A stretch of DNA of 64,000 bases from Sphingomonas crusticola (GTDB lineage: Bacteria > Pseudomonadota > Alphaproteobacteria > Sphingomonadales > Sphingomonadaceae), in the NCBI RefSeq assembly GCF_003391115.1, contig NZ_QTJP01000001.1, forward strand, positions 2,688,501 to 2,752,500, read 5' to 3'. A program made the position numbers and the translations under genes. The notes under the pieces were generated by a model, which did not search any database, had not been told where the DNA came from, and was given only the letters and a program-made list of their open reading frames with translations. Numbering within the stretch: position 1 is the first letter of the stretch; every line of letters starts with the position of its first letter. Shown piece by piece: positions 28,289-37,570 of this stretch.

Positions 28289-28313
28289 GAGCCCCGCCGC
28301 GCAGGCGGGGCTC
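28289..28313. terminator. Bidirectional hairpin between the LOG gene and metK
   Basis: GAGCCCCGCC (28289-28298), loop GCGCA, GGCGGGGCTC (28304-28313): a perfect 10-bp stem midway between two convergent genes. No long T-tract on either side. Confidence 0.7.
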
Positions 28314-28320
28314 GATAGAA

Positions 28321-29529
28321 TTAAAGCGCCGCCTTGAGATCGTCGACCAGGTCGGTGCGTTCCCACGGGAAGAAGTCGCCCTCCGGCTGACGACCGAAAT
28401 GGCCGTAGGCGGCGGTCTTCTGGTAGATCGGCTTGTTCAGCTTCAGGTGCGTGCGGATGCTGCGCGGGGTGAGCCCGCCAAGCTTCGGGATGCTCATGAT
28501 AGCGGCTTCGATCTGATCGTCGCCGACCGTGCCGGTGCCGTGCGTATCGACATAGAGCGACAGCGGCTTGGACACGCCGATCGCATAGGCCAGCTGGATC
28601 GTGCAGCGCTGCGCGAGCCCGGCGGCAACGATGTTCTTCGCCAGATAGCGGGTAATGTAAGCCGCCGAGCGATCGACCTTGGTCGGATCCTTGCCGCTGA
28701 ACGCGCCGCCGCCATGGGGCGATGCGCCGCCGTAAGTGTCGACGATGATCTTGCGGCCGGTGAGGCCGGCGTCGCCGTCCGGCCCGCCAATCTCGAAGCT
28801 GCCGGTCGGGTTGATGTGATATTCGGTAGCGTCGGACAGCAGATTAGCCGGCAGGATGTCGGCGACGACCTGCTTCACATAGGCCTTGAGCTCGGCTTCC
28901 TTCTCGCCCTCGTCATACCCCTTGCCGTGCTGGGTCGAGACCACGATTGCGGTCGCGGCGACGGGCTTGCTGCCCTCGTAGCGCAGCGTCACCTGGCTCT
29001 TGGCGTCGGGCTCGAGGAAGGGCGCCGCGCCTGAGTGACGATCGGCGGCCATGCGCTCGAGAATCTTATGGCTGTAATAGAGCGTCGCCGGCATCAGATC
29101 GGGCGTATCGTCGGCTGCATAGCCGAACATGATGCCCTGATCGCCAGCACCTTCATCCTTGTTGCCAGAAGCATCGACGCCCTGCGCGATATGGGCGGAC
29201 TGCGGGTGAAGGTTGTTCTCGAAACGGAAGGTCTTCCAGTGGAAGCCGTCCTGCTCATAGCCGATTCGCTTCACCGTCGCGCGGACCGTGTCTTCGACTT
29301 CCTGCTGCACGCCTGGCGCCCAATTGCCGGCCTCATCCATGATGCCCTTGCCGCGGATTTCACCCGCCAGCACGACCAGCTGGGTGGTCGTCAGCGTCTC
29401 GCAGGCGATGCGCGCCTCCGGATCCTTGCCGAGGAACAGATCCACCACTGCGTCCGAGATCTGGTCTGCCACCTTGTCGGGATGACCTTCCGAAACGCTT
29501 TCGGACGTGAAGAGATAGTCGCTGCGCAT
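28321..29529 (-). CDS. metK: S-adenosylmethionine synthetase
   Basis: A 402-residue enzyme making SAM from ATP and methionine. Motifs: [17 protein letters not shown] at about 14-30, [12 protein letters not shown] with the methionine-site hexapeptide, [19 protein letters not shown], and the C-terminal HFGR region. Length and motifs are normal. It follows lnt with a 64-bp gap. I looked for a SAM-type riboswitch there and did not find one. Confidence 0.97.
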   Translation of the reverse strand: MRSDYLFTSESVSEGHPDKVADQISDAVVDLFLGKDPEARIACETLTTTQLVVLAGEIRGKGIMDEAGNWAPGVQQEVEDTVRATVKRIGYEQDGFHWKTFRFENNLHPQSAHIAQGVDASGNKDEGAGDQGIMFGYAADDTPDLMPATLYYSHKILERMAADRHSGAAPFLEPDAKSQVTLRYEGSKPVAATAIVVSTQHGKGYDEGEKEAELKAYVKQVVADILPANLLSDATEYHINPTGSFEIGGPDGDAGLTGRKIIVDTYGGASPHGGGAFSGKDPTKVDRSAAYITRYLAKNIVAAGLAQRCTIQLAYAIGVSKPLSLYVDTHGTGTVGDDQIEAAIMSIPKLGGLTPRSIRTHLKLNKPIYQKTAAYGHFGRQPEGDFFPWERTDLVDDLKAAL

Positions 29530-29593
29530 GGGGTAAGAATTCCTCGGATGAGCGCCCGAAGGCCAGATATAAAGCTATCGTTATATGTGCCGC

Positions 29594-31099
29594 TTAGCTT
29601 GCACGGCGGCGGCTTGCAAACCCGATAGCGAACAAGAAAAGCGCGAGGGCCAATGGCAAAATATTTCCGAAGCGCGCGAACAGGGTCGGCGCGTGCGCGG
29701 GCGGCAGCGGCAATTCGATCGCGCCGGCGGTACGCCAGGGCAGCGCGCCCAGCAGCCGTCCGCCAGCGTCGATCACCGCCGAGATGCCGGTCGGCGTCGA
29801 GCGGACCACCGGCAGGCCTTCCTCCGCTGCCCGCAACCGCGCCTGGGCGAGATGTTGCGGCGGGCCCCATCGTCCGAACCAGGCGTCGTTGGACGGGTTG
29901 AACAGGAACATCGGGCGATGGGCACGATCGATAACGTGACCGGAGAAGATGATTTCGTAACAGATCTGGACTCCGATCTTGCCGATCCCCGGCAGCTCCA
30001 CGTTGCGCGGACCCGGCCCCGAGTTGAAGTCGGCATCGCCCGGTGCAAGCCGCGACAGGCCGACCCGCGACAGGATTGGCCGCATCGGCAGATATTCGCC
30101 ATATGGAACGAGGTGAGCCTTGTCGTAGCGCCCGAGGATGTGGGCTTCGGCGTCAAGCGCAAACAGGCTGTTGGCCGCGTAAGCGAGGCGGCCATCCGGT
30201 GCGAATCGGATCGTTTCCGCGCCCGTGAGCATGACGTCGCGCGGGCCAAGCAGGGCAGCGAGCGAACGGCGCGCCAGCTCGTCCTGTTCCAGAATGGCGG
30301 GGATCGCAACCTCGGGCCACAGGACGACACGCGGGCGGGGCCCCGGCTTGCCGCTGAGGGTGGCGAGCCGGCGATAATTGTCTGCGCTGTGCGCCTGATC
30401 CCACTTATTTTCTTGGCCGATATTGGGCTGGACGACATGGAGAAGGGGCCCCGAAAGAGTGACTTCCGGGGTGGGCGACCGCAACAACGCCGATCCGCTC
30501 CCCACAATGAAGATTGCCAGCAGGGACACAGCCGACTTGCGGTCGTGAACCGACTTCCAGATCAGTCCAGCCGTCAGGACCGTAACCCCTGACAAGCCAT
30601 AGGTGCCGATCACCGCGACAAAGCCTCTCACCGGCCAGACCGGCGCCCATATTGCGGCCAACGGGTTCCAGGCGAACCCTGTGAACAGGGTGGCGCGCAC
30701 GAGCTCGCTGATGATCCAGGTTGCGGCCAGACCTAGCATCAGTGGTGACCTCCAGCGTCTTGCCAGCCACCAGGCGACAGCCGTAGCCAGCGCCGGAAAG
30801 GCGGCGAGGTATATCGACACCAGAATTACCGCGACCCACCCGAGCCACGCGGGCATCGCCGCCTGATAGGTGAACGCGGTCGCGATCCAGTTCAGGCCGA
30901 GACAGAAATGGCCGAGGCCGAGCCACCAGCCCAGCGCCGCAGCGCGCCGCCAGGTCGCCGCCTGTTCAAGCAGGGCAATGAGGCCGGCGAAGCACAGCAA
31001 CGTCAGCGGCCACAATTCCAGCGGCGCAAAGCCGCAAGCGGCGATCACTCCCAGCACGAAGGCGAGCGGATAAGCGCGGGTCGCGCCGAGCACAGGCAT
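29594..31099 (-). CDS. lnt: Apolipoprotein N-acyltransferase
   Basis: A 501-residue inner-membrane enzyme, adding the third acyl chain to lipoproteins. About seven N-terminal hydrophobic segments are followed by a nitrilase-type periplasmic domain with LWPEVAIPAI (catalytic Glu), a Lys in RYDKAHLVPYGEYLP, and CYEIIFSG (catalytic Cys), then a final membrane helix. In many alphaproteobacteria it follows corC directly; here about 3 kb of other genes lie between. Confidence 0.94.
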   Translation of the reverse strand: MPVLGATRAYPLAFVLGVIAACGFAPLELWPLTLLCFAGLIALLEQAATWRRAAALGWWLGLGHFCLGLNWIATAFTYQAAMPAWLGWVAVILVSIYLAAFPALATAVAWWLARRWRSPLMLGLAATWIISELVRATLFTGFAWNPLAAIWAPVWPVRGFVAVIGTYGLSGVTVLTAGLIWKSVHDRKSAVSLLAIFIVGSGSALLRSPTPEVTLSGPLLHVVQPNIGQENKWDQAHSADNYRRLATLSGKPGPRPRVVLWPEVAIPAILEQDELARRSLAALLGPRDVMLTGAETIRFAPDGRLAYAANSLFALDAEAHILGRYDKAHLVPYGEYLPMRPILSRVGLSRLAPGDADFNSGPGPRNVELPGIGKIGVQICYEIIFSGHVIDRAHRPMFLFNPSNDAWFGRWGPPQHLAQARLRAAEEGLPVVRSTPTGISAVIDAGGRLLGALPWRTAGAIELPLPPAHAPTLFARFGNILPLALALFLFAIGFASRRRAS

Positions 31100-31168
31100 G
31101 GTCGTCCCTTAGCGCGATGAATGCGAAGGTGGAATGACGCGCAACGCGATAGCCGCTAGTAAGGCGCC

Positions 31169-31591
31169 ATGCCTCTTCAGCCCTTCCATCTCGCCTTTCC
31201 CGTCCACGACCTCGCGGCCGCGCGCGCCTTTTATGGCGGGCTGCTCGGCTGTCCCGAAGGGCGCAGTTCCGATCAGTGGATCGACTTCGATCTGCGCGGT
31301 CATCAGATCGTTGCCCATCTCGACCCGGCGGCCAAGCCCGTGGGGATTACCAATCCCGTGGACGGGCATGATGTGCCGGTGCCGCATTTCGGGGTCGTGC
31401 TCGACTGGGACGATTGGCATGCGCTCGCCGCCCGGTTGGCGGCGGCGGGTGTCGACTTCGGCATCGCGCCGCATATTCGATTCCAAGGCCAGGTAGGCGA
31501 GCAGGCGACGATGTTCTTTCGTGATCCCTCGGGCAATGCGCTCGAGTTCAAGGCCTTTCGCGACCTCGGCCAGCTCTTCGCCAGCGCCTGA
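31169..31591 (+). CDS. VOC-family dioxygenase-like protein
   Basis: A 140-residue VOC protein: [23 protein letters not shown] at the start, [12 protein letters not shown], and [15 protein letters not shown] at the end. His in the first strand, His in PHFG and Glu in ALEF fit the 2-His-1-carboxylate metal site, so it may be an active metal-dependent enzyme, in contrast to the VOC protein at 17794. Substrate unknown. Its stop overlaps the start of the methyltransferase by one base. Confidence 0.85.
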   Translation: MPLQPFHLAFPVHDLAAARAFYGGLLGCPEGRSSDQWIDFDLRGHQIVAHLDPAAKPVGITNPVDGHDVPVPHFGVVLDWDDWHALAARLAAAGVDFGIAPHIRFQGQVGEQATMFFRDPSGNALEFKAFRDLGQLFASA

Positions 31592-32454
31592 TGCGTACAC
31601 CGCCACCGACTTTCGATCCCGCGGTCTATCGCGCCAGCGATCCGGCTCTCGCCGATCTGGATGATGCCGCAGCGCTCGATCATTATCGCGAACATGGGCG
31701 CGAAAAGGGCATCGTCGCGTCGCCGCTGGCGCTGCGCGAAAACCTGCTCGCTTTCATCGACGATGATTGCTCGATCCTGGAAATCGGGCCGTTCCACTCC
31801 CCGCTCAAGCGCGGGCCCAATGTCGAATATCTCGATGTCCTGGACGCAGAGCAATTACGTAAGCGCGCGTCCACTACACGCGGCAATCCCGCCGGTGTCC
31901 CGGACATCATCCACCATGTCGGCGGGCTGGAGCGGGTCGATCGCCGTTACGACGCGGTGCTGAGCAGCCATGCGATCGAGCATCAGCCCGATCTGGTACG
32001 CCACCTGCAGCAGGTGGAGCATATTCTACACCCAGGCGGCAGTTATTTCCTGATCATTCCGGACAAACGCTATTGTTTCGATCATTTCATCGCCGACAGC
32101 ACGATCGCCGATGTGCTAGCCGCCTATCGGGAGGAGCGATCGGCCCATACGCTGAAAAGCGTGATCGAGCATCGTGCGCTGACCACGCACAATGAGTCCC
32201 TGCGGCATTGGCAGGGTGACCATGGCGATCCCGAGCGCAGGCGCGCGGCGCGGGTCCAGGCGGCACTTGACGAATATGATCGAGCCGCCGGAGGATATGT
32301 CGACGTCCATGCCTGGTATTTCACACCGCCTGGCTTCAGATCGATCGTGAACACGTTAAGCGAGCTAGGCCTGATCGGGCTGGAGATTGCGGGGCTCTAC
32401 CATCCCGCGTTCGGCCGCAACGAATTCTGCGCGATCCTCAGGCGGCCTGAATAG
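31591..32454 (+). CDS. SAM-dependent methyltransferase-like protein
   Basis: A 287-residue protein. CSILEIGPFHSPLKRGPNVEYLD is the SAM-binding strand and loop with the acidic residue at the end of the second strand, VLSSHAIEHQPDLVRHLQQVEHIL corresponds to the post-motif region, and GSYFLIIPDKRY follows. Related proteins often occur in polysaccharide or glycan loci, where they methylate sugars. An N-terminal FDPAVYRASDPALADL segment resembles those found on glycosyltransferase-associated proteins. Substrate unknown. Confidence 0.82.
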   Translation: MRTPPPTFDPAVYRASDPALADLDDAAALDHYREHGREKGIVASPLALRENLLAFIDDDCSILEIGPFHSPLKRGPNVEYLDVLDAEQLRKRASTTRGNPAGVPDIIHHVGGLERVDRRYDAVLSSHAIEHQPDLVRHLQQVEHILHPGGSYFLIIPDKRYCFDHFIADSTIADVLAAYREERSAHTLKSVIEHRALTTHNESLRHWQGDHGDPERRRAARVQAALDEYDRAAGGYVDVHAWYFTPPGFRSIVNTLSELGLIGLEIAGLYHPAFGRNEFCAILRRPE

Positions 32455-32463
32455 GACGCGGTG

Positions 32464-32784
32464 TCAGTTGCTCTTGTCCTCGAGCAGCTTCGCGCCCTGA
32501 TCGCGCACGGCTGCGCTGATCATGCCGGAGAAATAAGCGAGCATCGCCGGCAGGGAGACGTGAACCCGAACCACGCTGTCGAGAACCTCGAGCCGGGCAG
32601 GGATGGTTTGCCCCATCACCTTGATCTCGAGCGCCATCTCATTCTCGCTCGGCCAAGAATGGTTCACCTCGCCCATGCCGCCCGGCATGTGGCCGCCAAG
32701 TTCCCCTATGCGCGACTTCAACCGGGCGCGAGCGCCATCGCGGCCGAGCTTGTGAGGAACATCGATCGTAACCGGTACGGACAT
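32464..32784 (-). CDS. Polyhydroxyalkanoic acid system (PHA granule region) protein
   Basis: A 106-residue protein with the pattern of the PHA_gran_rgn family: [22 protein letters not shown], then PSENEMALEIKVMGQTIPARLEVLD, then VSLPAMLAYFSGMISAAVRDQG. The start overlaps the stop of the sorbosone-dehydrogenase-like gene (TAATG), indicating coupled translation. The function is not well defined, and no PHA synthase or phasin is in the window. Confidence 0.82.
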   Translation of the reverse strand: MSVPVTIDVPHKLGRDGARARLKSRIGELGGHMPGGMGEVNHSWPSENEMALEIKVMGQTIPARLEVLDSVVRVHVSLPAMLAYFSGMISAAVRDQGAKLLEDKSN

Positions 32785-34127
32785 TAGCGTGCTCCTACGC
32801 GCCAGACGGCCCCGCCGACGTCATCGGCAACCAGCAGGCCGCCGCTTTTGTCGATCGCCACACCGACCGGACGGCCGCGTGCGCGGCCCTGGCTATCCAG
32901 AAAACCGGTCAGGACATCAACCGGCTTGCCGACCGGTTTGCCGTTCGCGAACCTCACGAACACGACCTTATAACCGGACGGCGGGTTGCGATTCCACGAG
33001 CCGTGCTGGCCGATGAAGGCGCCCGCGGCGTAAGCCGGGCCGAGCGTCTCACCCGCCGCGAAAGCGAGGCCGAGCGATGCCGTGTGCGGGCCCAGCGCGT
33101 AATCGGGCTGGATCGAGGTGTCCTCGATCAGGTCAGGCGCCGGGTCCTTTGGCCGATTATCGGGATAAGTGCCCCAATAGAACCAGGGCCAGCCGTAGAA
33201 ACCGCCAAACTGCACGCTGGTGAGATAGTCGGGCACGAGGTCCGAGCCGAGCTCGTCGCGCTCATTCACGACCGTCCATAAAGTGTGGGTGGCGGGCTCC
33301 CAGCCAAGGCCATTCGGATTGCGGATGCCGTAGGCGTAGATGCGATGGCTTCCGCTCTTCGCGTCGACTTCCCAGATCGCCGCGCGGCCTTCCTCGACGG
33401 CCATGCCGCGCTCGCCGACATTGGAGTTGGAGCCGACCGTGACGTAGAGCTTCGTGCCATCCGGACTGGCGATGACATTCTTCGTCCAGTGATGGTTGAT
33501 CGTGCCACCGGGCAGATCCACCACCTTCTGCGCCTTGGCGGTGATGCGCGTTTCGCCGACTTTGAACGGGAAGCGCAGCAGCGCGTCCGTATCGGCCACG
33601 TAAAGCGTGTCGCCCACCAGCGCCATGCCGAACGGGGAGTTCAGGCCCGACAGCAGGACGGATCGCTGGTCCGCTACGCCATCGCCGTCGGTATCGCGCA
33701 ACAGGGTGATACGGTTGGGACTTTTCCCGCCGGCTCCTGCCCGGCTCATAACGATCGTCTGGATCCAACCCTTCACCCCGGCGGTATCATCCGGTTTGGG
33801 CGGAGCATTGGTTTCGGCGACCAGCACGTCCCCATTGGGCACGACCAGCAGCCACCGTGGGTGGTCGAGGCCGGTCGCAAATGGCTGAACCTTCAGGCCA
33901 GCAGCGGGCGTTGGGCTCTCGCCCTGCTTCCAGCCCACCGACTTGGCGACCTTTACCAGCGGGAAGATGCCCGTGTGCGGCTTGCCGATCTGGGGACGGG
34001 TGCCCTGGACTGCCGCGATATCGAGTTGCGCGCGCTGTCGGTAGCCCGACATGACGATGACCGCGCCGCCGATCAGGACCATCAGGACCAGCACGGCGAT
34101 CACGCCGATGAACACGCGTTTGATCAT
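32784..34127 (-). CDS. Membrane-anchored PQQ sugar dehydrogenase (L-sorbosone dehydrogenase-like)
   Basis: A 447-residue protein: one N-terminal membrane helix (about 5-28) without a clear cleavage site, then a six-bladed propeller with [70 protein letters not shown] and [17 protein letters not shown]. This is the sorbosone/soluble aldose dehydrogenase fold, distinct from the cytochrome-fused copy at 11374. It is translationally coupled to the PHA-system gene, an odd pairing. Confidence 0.87.
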   Translation of the reverse strand: MIKRVFIGVIAVLVLMVLIGGAVIVMSGYRQRAQLDIAAVQGTRPQIGKPHTGIFPLVKVAKSVGWKQGESPTPAAGLKVQPFATGLDHPRWLLVVPNGDVLVAETNAPPKPDDTAGVKGWIQTIVMSRAGAGGKSPNRITLLRDTDGDGVADQRSVLLSGLNSPFGMALVGDTLYVADTDALLRFPFKVGETRITAKAQKVVDLPGGTINHHWTKNVIASPDGTKLYVTVGSNSNVGERGMAVEEGRAAIWEVDAKSGSHRIYAYGIRNPNGLGWEPATHTLWTVVNERDELGSDLVPDYLTSVQFGGFYGWPWFYWGTYPDNRPKDPAPDLIEDTSIQPDYALGPHTASLGLAFAAGETLGPAYAAGAFIGQHGSWNRNPPSGYKVVFVRFANGKPVGKPVDVLTGFLDSQGRARGRPVGVAIDKSGGLLVADDVGGAVWRVGAR

Positions 34128-34168
34128 GGACGAACCCTAATCAACTCCCGGTCGGGAGAAAAGCGGGA

Positions 34169-35044
34169 TCACTCGACCGGGGCTGGCTCCAGCGGCGGGT
34201 GAAGGCGCAGGCGCGTCACGCGGCGCGGATCGGCCTCGGTCACTTCCAGCCGCCAACCGCTCGGGTGAAGCACGGTTTCGCCCGCCTGGGGCACGTGTCC
34301 AGCCAGGACGGTGGCAAGGCCGCCGAGCGTGTCGATATCTTCCTCGACCTCGCCAAGGCGAGGGTCGACCAGTTCGGCTAGCTCCTCCAGCTCCGCGCGG
34401 GCATCGGCGAGCCAGATGCCGTCGTCCATCGGCACCAGGGATGCTTCGGCGGCCTCGTCATGCTCGTCTTCGATCTCGCCGACGATCTCCTCGACGATGT
34501 CCTCGATCGTGACGAGGCCTTCGGTGCCGGAATATTCGTCGAGCACGATCGCGAGATGGGTCCGCGTTGCGCGCATTTCCGCCAGCAGGTCGAGCACCCC
34601 CATCGACTCGGGCACGTAACGCGGCTGACGGATCAGGGCGGCAATGTCGTCCGGTGGCGTCTCGTTACGCGCCAGGATCGCGAACACGTCCTTGATGTGG
34701 ATCATGCCGATCACTTCGTCCAAACTGTCGCGGTAGACCGGCAGCCGGCTGTGCCCGGCGTCGGCAAAGGCGGCGACGAGATCGCCGAAGCTGATCGTTT
34801 CCGGAACGGCGATTATGTCGGCGCGCGGGACGCCCGCGTCACCTGCGGTGCGGTCGCCGAAATCGAGCAGGTTGCGCAGCATCTGCCGCTCGGCGCTGGA
34901 CAGGTCGCCCTTGGTTGGCGCGTCGTCCTCATGCTCCTCGATCGCTTCCTCTATCTGGTCGCGCAGCGTCGTTTCGCTGTCCCGTCCAAAAATCAGGCTA
35001 CGCAGCCCGGTCCACAATCGTCCGCCGTCATTGTCTTCAGGCAT
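34169..35044 (-). CDS. CorC/HlyC-type CBS-domain protein
   Basis: About 291 residues without the membrane DUF21 domain. Two CBS domains (from RADIIAVPETISFGDLVAAF to TIEDIVEEIVGEI) and a C-terminal CorC_HlyC domain (ETVLHPSGWRLEVTEAD). Commonly named hemolysin or magnesium/cobalt efflux protein CorC, although transport by this soluble form is doubtful. ATG at 35044 has GAGG 6 bp upstream; a TTG at 35056 overlapping the ybeY stop is the alternative. It sits in the conserved phoH-ybeY-corC order. Confidence 0.9.
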   Translation of the reverse strand: MPEDNDGGRLWTGLRSLIFGRDSETTLRDQIEEAIEEHEDDAPTKGDLSSAERQMLRNLLDFGDRTAGDAGVPRADIIAVPETISFGDLVAAFADAGHSRLPVYRDSLDEVIGMIHIKDVFAILARNETPPDDIAALIRQPRYVPESMGVLDLLAEMRATRTHLAIVLDEYSGTEGLVTIEDIVEEIVGEIEDEHDEAAEASLVPMDDGIWLADARAELEELAELVDPRLGEVEEDIDTLGGLATVLAGHVPQAGETVLHPSGWRLEVTEADPRRVTRLRLHPPLEPAPVE

Positions 35045-35052
35045 TGCCGGCC

Positions 35053-35565
35053 TCAATCCTCGCGGATGGCATAAGGATCGTCGATGCCGAGCGTCGCAAG
35101 GGCAGCGCGCTCAATCTCTTCCATGGCCTCTGCCTCGGCCTCACCCTGTTCATGGTCATAGCCTAGCAAATGCAGCGTGCCGTGGACAATGAGATGCGTG
35201 GCGTGCGCTTCGAGCGCCACATCTTTTTCCGCCGCCTCGCGCACGGTGACACCATGCGCCAGCACGATATCGCCAAGCAGCGTCTCGCCATCGTCATCGC
35301 CGGGATTGAGCGCATCCAGCAGATCGGCCTGCACCATCGGGAAAGACAGGACGTTGGTCGACTTGTCCTTCTGCCGATAGGTGCGATTAAGAAGCTGCAC
35401 CTCGTCGTCGGACGTATAGCGCACCGACACTTCCACGATGGTTGTCATCGTCGCGATGTCGCCATGCGCGCTGGCACTAACCGCCGCGCGCACCGCGCGC
35501 TCGGCAAGCGCATCCCAGCTGCCCGCCGGCCACGGCGCCTCAATCGCGGTTTCCACCTGAATCAT
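35053..35565 (-). CDS. ybeY: Endoribonuclease YbeY
   Basis: A 170-residue metal-dependent RNase needed for 16S rRNA 3'-end maturation and ribosome quality control. The zinc motif HGTLHLLGYDH (H-x3-H-x5-H) is present in the C-terminal third, preceded by NVLSFPM and LGDIVLAHGV. Length is slightly over average owing to the N-terminus. Next to phoH and the corC-like gene, as usual. Confidence 0.94.
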   Translation of the reverse strand: MIQVETAIEAPWPAGSWDALAERAVRAAVSASAHGDIATMTTIVEVSVRYTSDDEVQLLNRTYRQKDKSTNVLSFPMVQADLLDALNPGDDDGETLLGDIVLAHGVTVREAAEKDVALEAHATHLIVHGTLHLLGYDHEQGEAEAEAMEEIERAALATLGIDDPYAIRED

Positions 35566-35574
35566 GGCTCGCCC

Positions 35575-36570
35575 TTAGGCGCCTTCGCCTTCATACGCTT
35601 CGACAATCCGTCCGACGATCGGGTGGCGTACCACGTCGGCCGAACTGAAGCGGATCGTTGCAATGCCATCGACACCTTCAAGCCGGCCGACCGCGTCGGC
35701 CAGCCCGGACTTGCCGATGTCGGGAAGGTCGATCTGGCGCGGATCGCCGCACACCACCATGCGGCTGTTCTGGCCGAAGCGGGTGAGAAACATCTTCATC
35801 TGCGCGGGCGTGGTGTTCTGCGCCTCGTCGAGAATGATGAAGGCGTCGGCGAGCGTACGGCCACGCATGAATGCGATCGGTGCGATCTCAATCTCTCCGC
35901 TGGCGATGCGGCGTTCGACCTGTTCGGCCGGCAGCATGTCATAAAGCGCATCGTAAAGCGGGCGGAGATAGGGATCGACCTTCTCCTTCATATCCCCCGG
36001 CAGGAAGCCCAGCCGCTCGCCGGCCTCCACCGCGGGCCGGGACAGAATCAGGCGCGTGACCTGGCCCTGGATCAGCATCTGCACCGCCTGAGCGACCGCG
36101 ACATAGGTCTTGCCGGTGCCCGCCGGCCCCAGCGCGAAGATCACGTCCGATGACGCCAGCGCATGCATATAGCGCGTCTGGGTGGCCGAGCGCGGCACGA
36201 TCGTCTTCTTGCGCGTGCGGATCATGATCGTCGGCGGTTCGGTCACATCCTGACGGATGATCCCGTCGAGCACCGGCTCGGCCGACATGCTGATCACCGC
36301 CTCGACCATGCCCGAATCGATATCGTCGCCTTTGACGATGCGATTGTAGAGCCCGGTCAGCACCTCGCGAGCGCGGGCGGCGGCTTCCGCCTCGCCCTCG
36401 ATCTGCACCTTGTTGCCACGCGCGCTGACATAGACTCCGAGGCGGTTCTCGATCGCCACCAGATTCTGATCATATTCGCCGAACAGGCGGCCGAGCAGCT
36501 GCGGTCGATCGAACAGGATTTCGAGGCGGGCGCGATCGCCGGCCTGGGCGGGAACAGGCTTGCGGCTCAT
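35575..36570 (-). CDS. phoH: PhoH-family ATPase
   Basis: A 331-residue P-loop protein: an N-terminal KH-like region (NRLGVYVSARGNKVQIEG), Walker A GPAGTGKTY, FIILDEAQNTTPAQMKMFLTR as Walker B with the glutamine helicase-like motif, and VVCGDPRQIDLP. PhoH-like proteins are linked to RNA metabolism. Upstream on this strand one expects miaB, but miaB is about 25 kb away at 61316-62641. Confidence 0.94.
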   Translation of the reverse strand: MSRKPVPAQAGDRARLEILFDRPQLLGRLFGEYDQNLVAIENRLGVYVSARGNKVQIEGEAEAAARAREVLTGLYNRIVKGDDIDSGMVEAVISMSAEPVLDGIIRQDVTEPPTIMIRTRKKTIVPRSATQTRYMHALASSDVIFALGPAGTGKTYVAVAQAVQMLIQGQVTRLILSRPAVEAGERLGFLPGDMKEKVDPYLRPLYDALYDMLPAEQVERRIASGEIEIAPIAFMRGRTLADAFIILDEAQNTTPAQMKMFLTRFGQNSRMVVCGDPRQIDLPDIGKSGLADAVGRLEGVDGIATIRFSSADVVRHPIVGRIVEAYEGEGA

Positions 36571-36645
36571 GCGGTCCTTTCGAATCTCACGATGCCAAGA
36601 TGGTGCGGCGGGAACGGGAAAGGAAGCGGAATCGGACGAACCCCA

Positions 36646-37338
36646 TCATCCGATCCGAATCCGTGCCCAGACCGGGAGATGATCGGAGGCGTTGCGAGCC
36701 AGCAGCGAATTGTGCACCCCCGATTCGACAACCTTGATGCCGTTGCTCACGAACATCCGGTCGAGCTTGCCGACCGGCTGCCGCGCGTGAAAGCTGGGGC
36801 CGAGCGGTACGATCCTATGATGCTGGCAGAAGTCCCGGATACAGCCGCTGTTGCGCCATTCATTCAGATCGCCGGCCATGACGAGCGGCAGCTGATCATG
36901 CTGATGGTCGAGCTCGGATAGGATGGCGCGCGCCTGCTTGCGCCGCCACAGGCCGGACAGGTCGAGATGCATGCCGACAAGGCGTAGGGCCTGGCCGTCG
37001 ACCTTTACGTCCGCCAGAACCGCGCCGCGCGGCTCCAACGTGGGCAGGTGCAGGGGCTGGTGGCGCAAGATTTCCACCCCCGGTCCGATCAGTACCGCAT
37101 TGCCGTGCCAGCCGATGCTGCCCGGGCGCATTTCGTAAGGCACGGGGCGGTAGATGCTATGCTCCGCCAGCATGTGCGGCGGCAGCGCGCTCTGGCGGTC
37201 GCCGAAGCGACGGTCCGCCTCCTGCAGCAGCACGATGTCCGCGCCGATCTCACCCAAGATTTCGATGATGCGTTCGGGGCGGCGGCGGCGGTCGGCGGCG
37301 ATCGCCTTTCGGATGTTGTAGCTCGCGATCAGTACCAT
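36646..37338 (-). CDS. Endonuclease/exonuclease/phosphatase-family protein
   Basis: A 230-residue EEP-fold protein with the metal and catalytic elements in order: SYNIRKA, LLQEADRRFG, GMHLDLSGLWRR, VMAGDLNEW, and NASDHLPVWARI. No signal peptide is evident. The substrate may be a nucleic acid or a phospholipid; cardiolipin synthase-associated EEP proteins look similar, but no such partner is adjacent. Confidence 0.86.
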   Translation of the reverse strand: MVLIASYNIRKAIAADRRRRPERIIEILGEIGADIVLLQEADRRFGDRQSALPPHMLAEHSIYRPVPYEMRPGSIGWHGNAVLIGPGVEILRHQPLHLPTLEPRGAVLADVKVDGQALRLVGMHLDLSGLWRRKQARAILSELDHQHDQLPLVMAGDLNEWRNSGCIRDFCQHHRIVPLGPSFHARQPVGKLDRMFVSNGIKVVESGVHNSLLARNASDHLPVWARIRIG

Positions 37339-37570
37339 GGCGCAACGAACCGTGCGCTTCGCTTCCTGTTCCCGAAACGATTAAACGAGTGCGGCAATGC
37401 TGCAACAGCGCGCCGCTTTTCGCTGCGCCGCGGGACTCATGTTGCGGTGCGAAAAAGGGCTGTGTAATCGTTACCGCAGGCCGCGACAGGGGTTGCTCGC
37501 GGAAAGAGTCATCGAGCTGTCATGTAGGGCGCACAAGGCGCCTGCAACACGCTTTAATAGGGGCAATATC

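Noticed and set aside
29530-29593. SAM-type riboswitch between lnt and metK
   Set aside because: Only 64 bp, and the sequence does not match the SAM-II, SAM-V or SAM/SAH consensus that I can recall; the GCC-TTCG-GGC hairpin is too weak.
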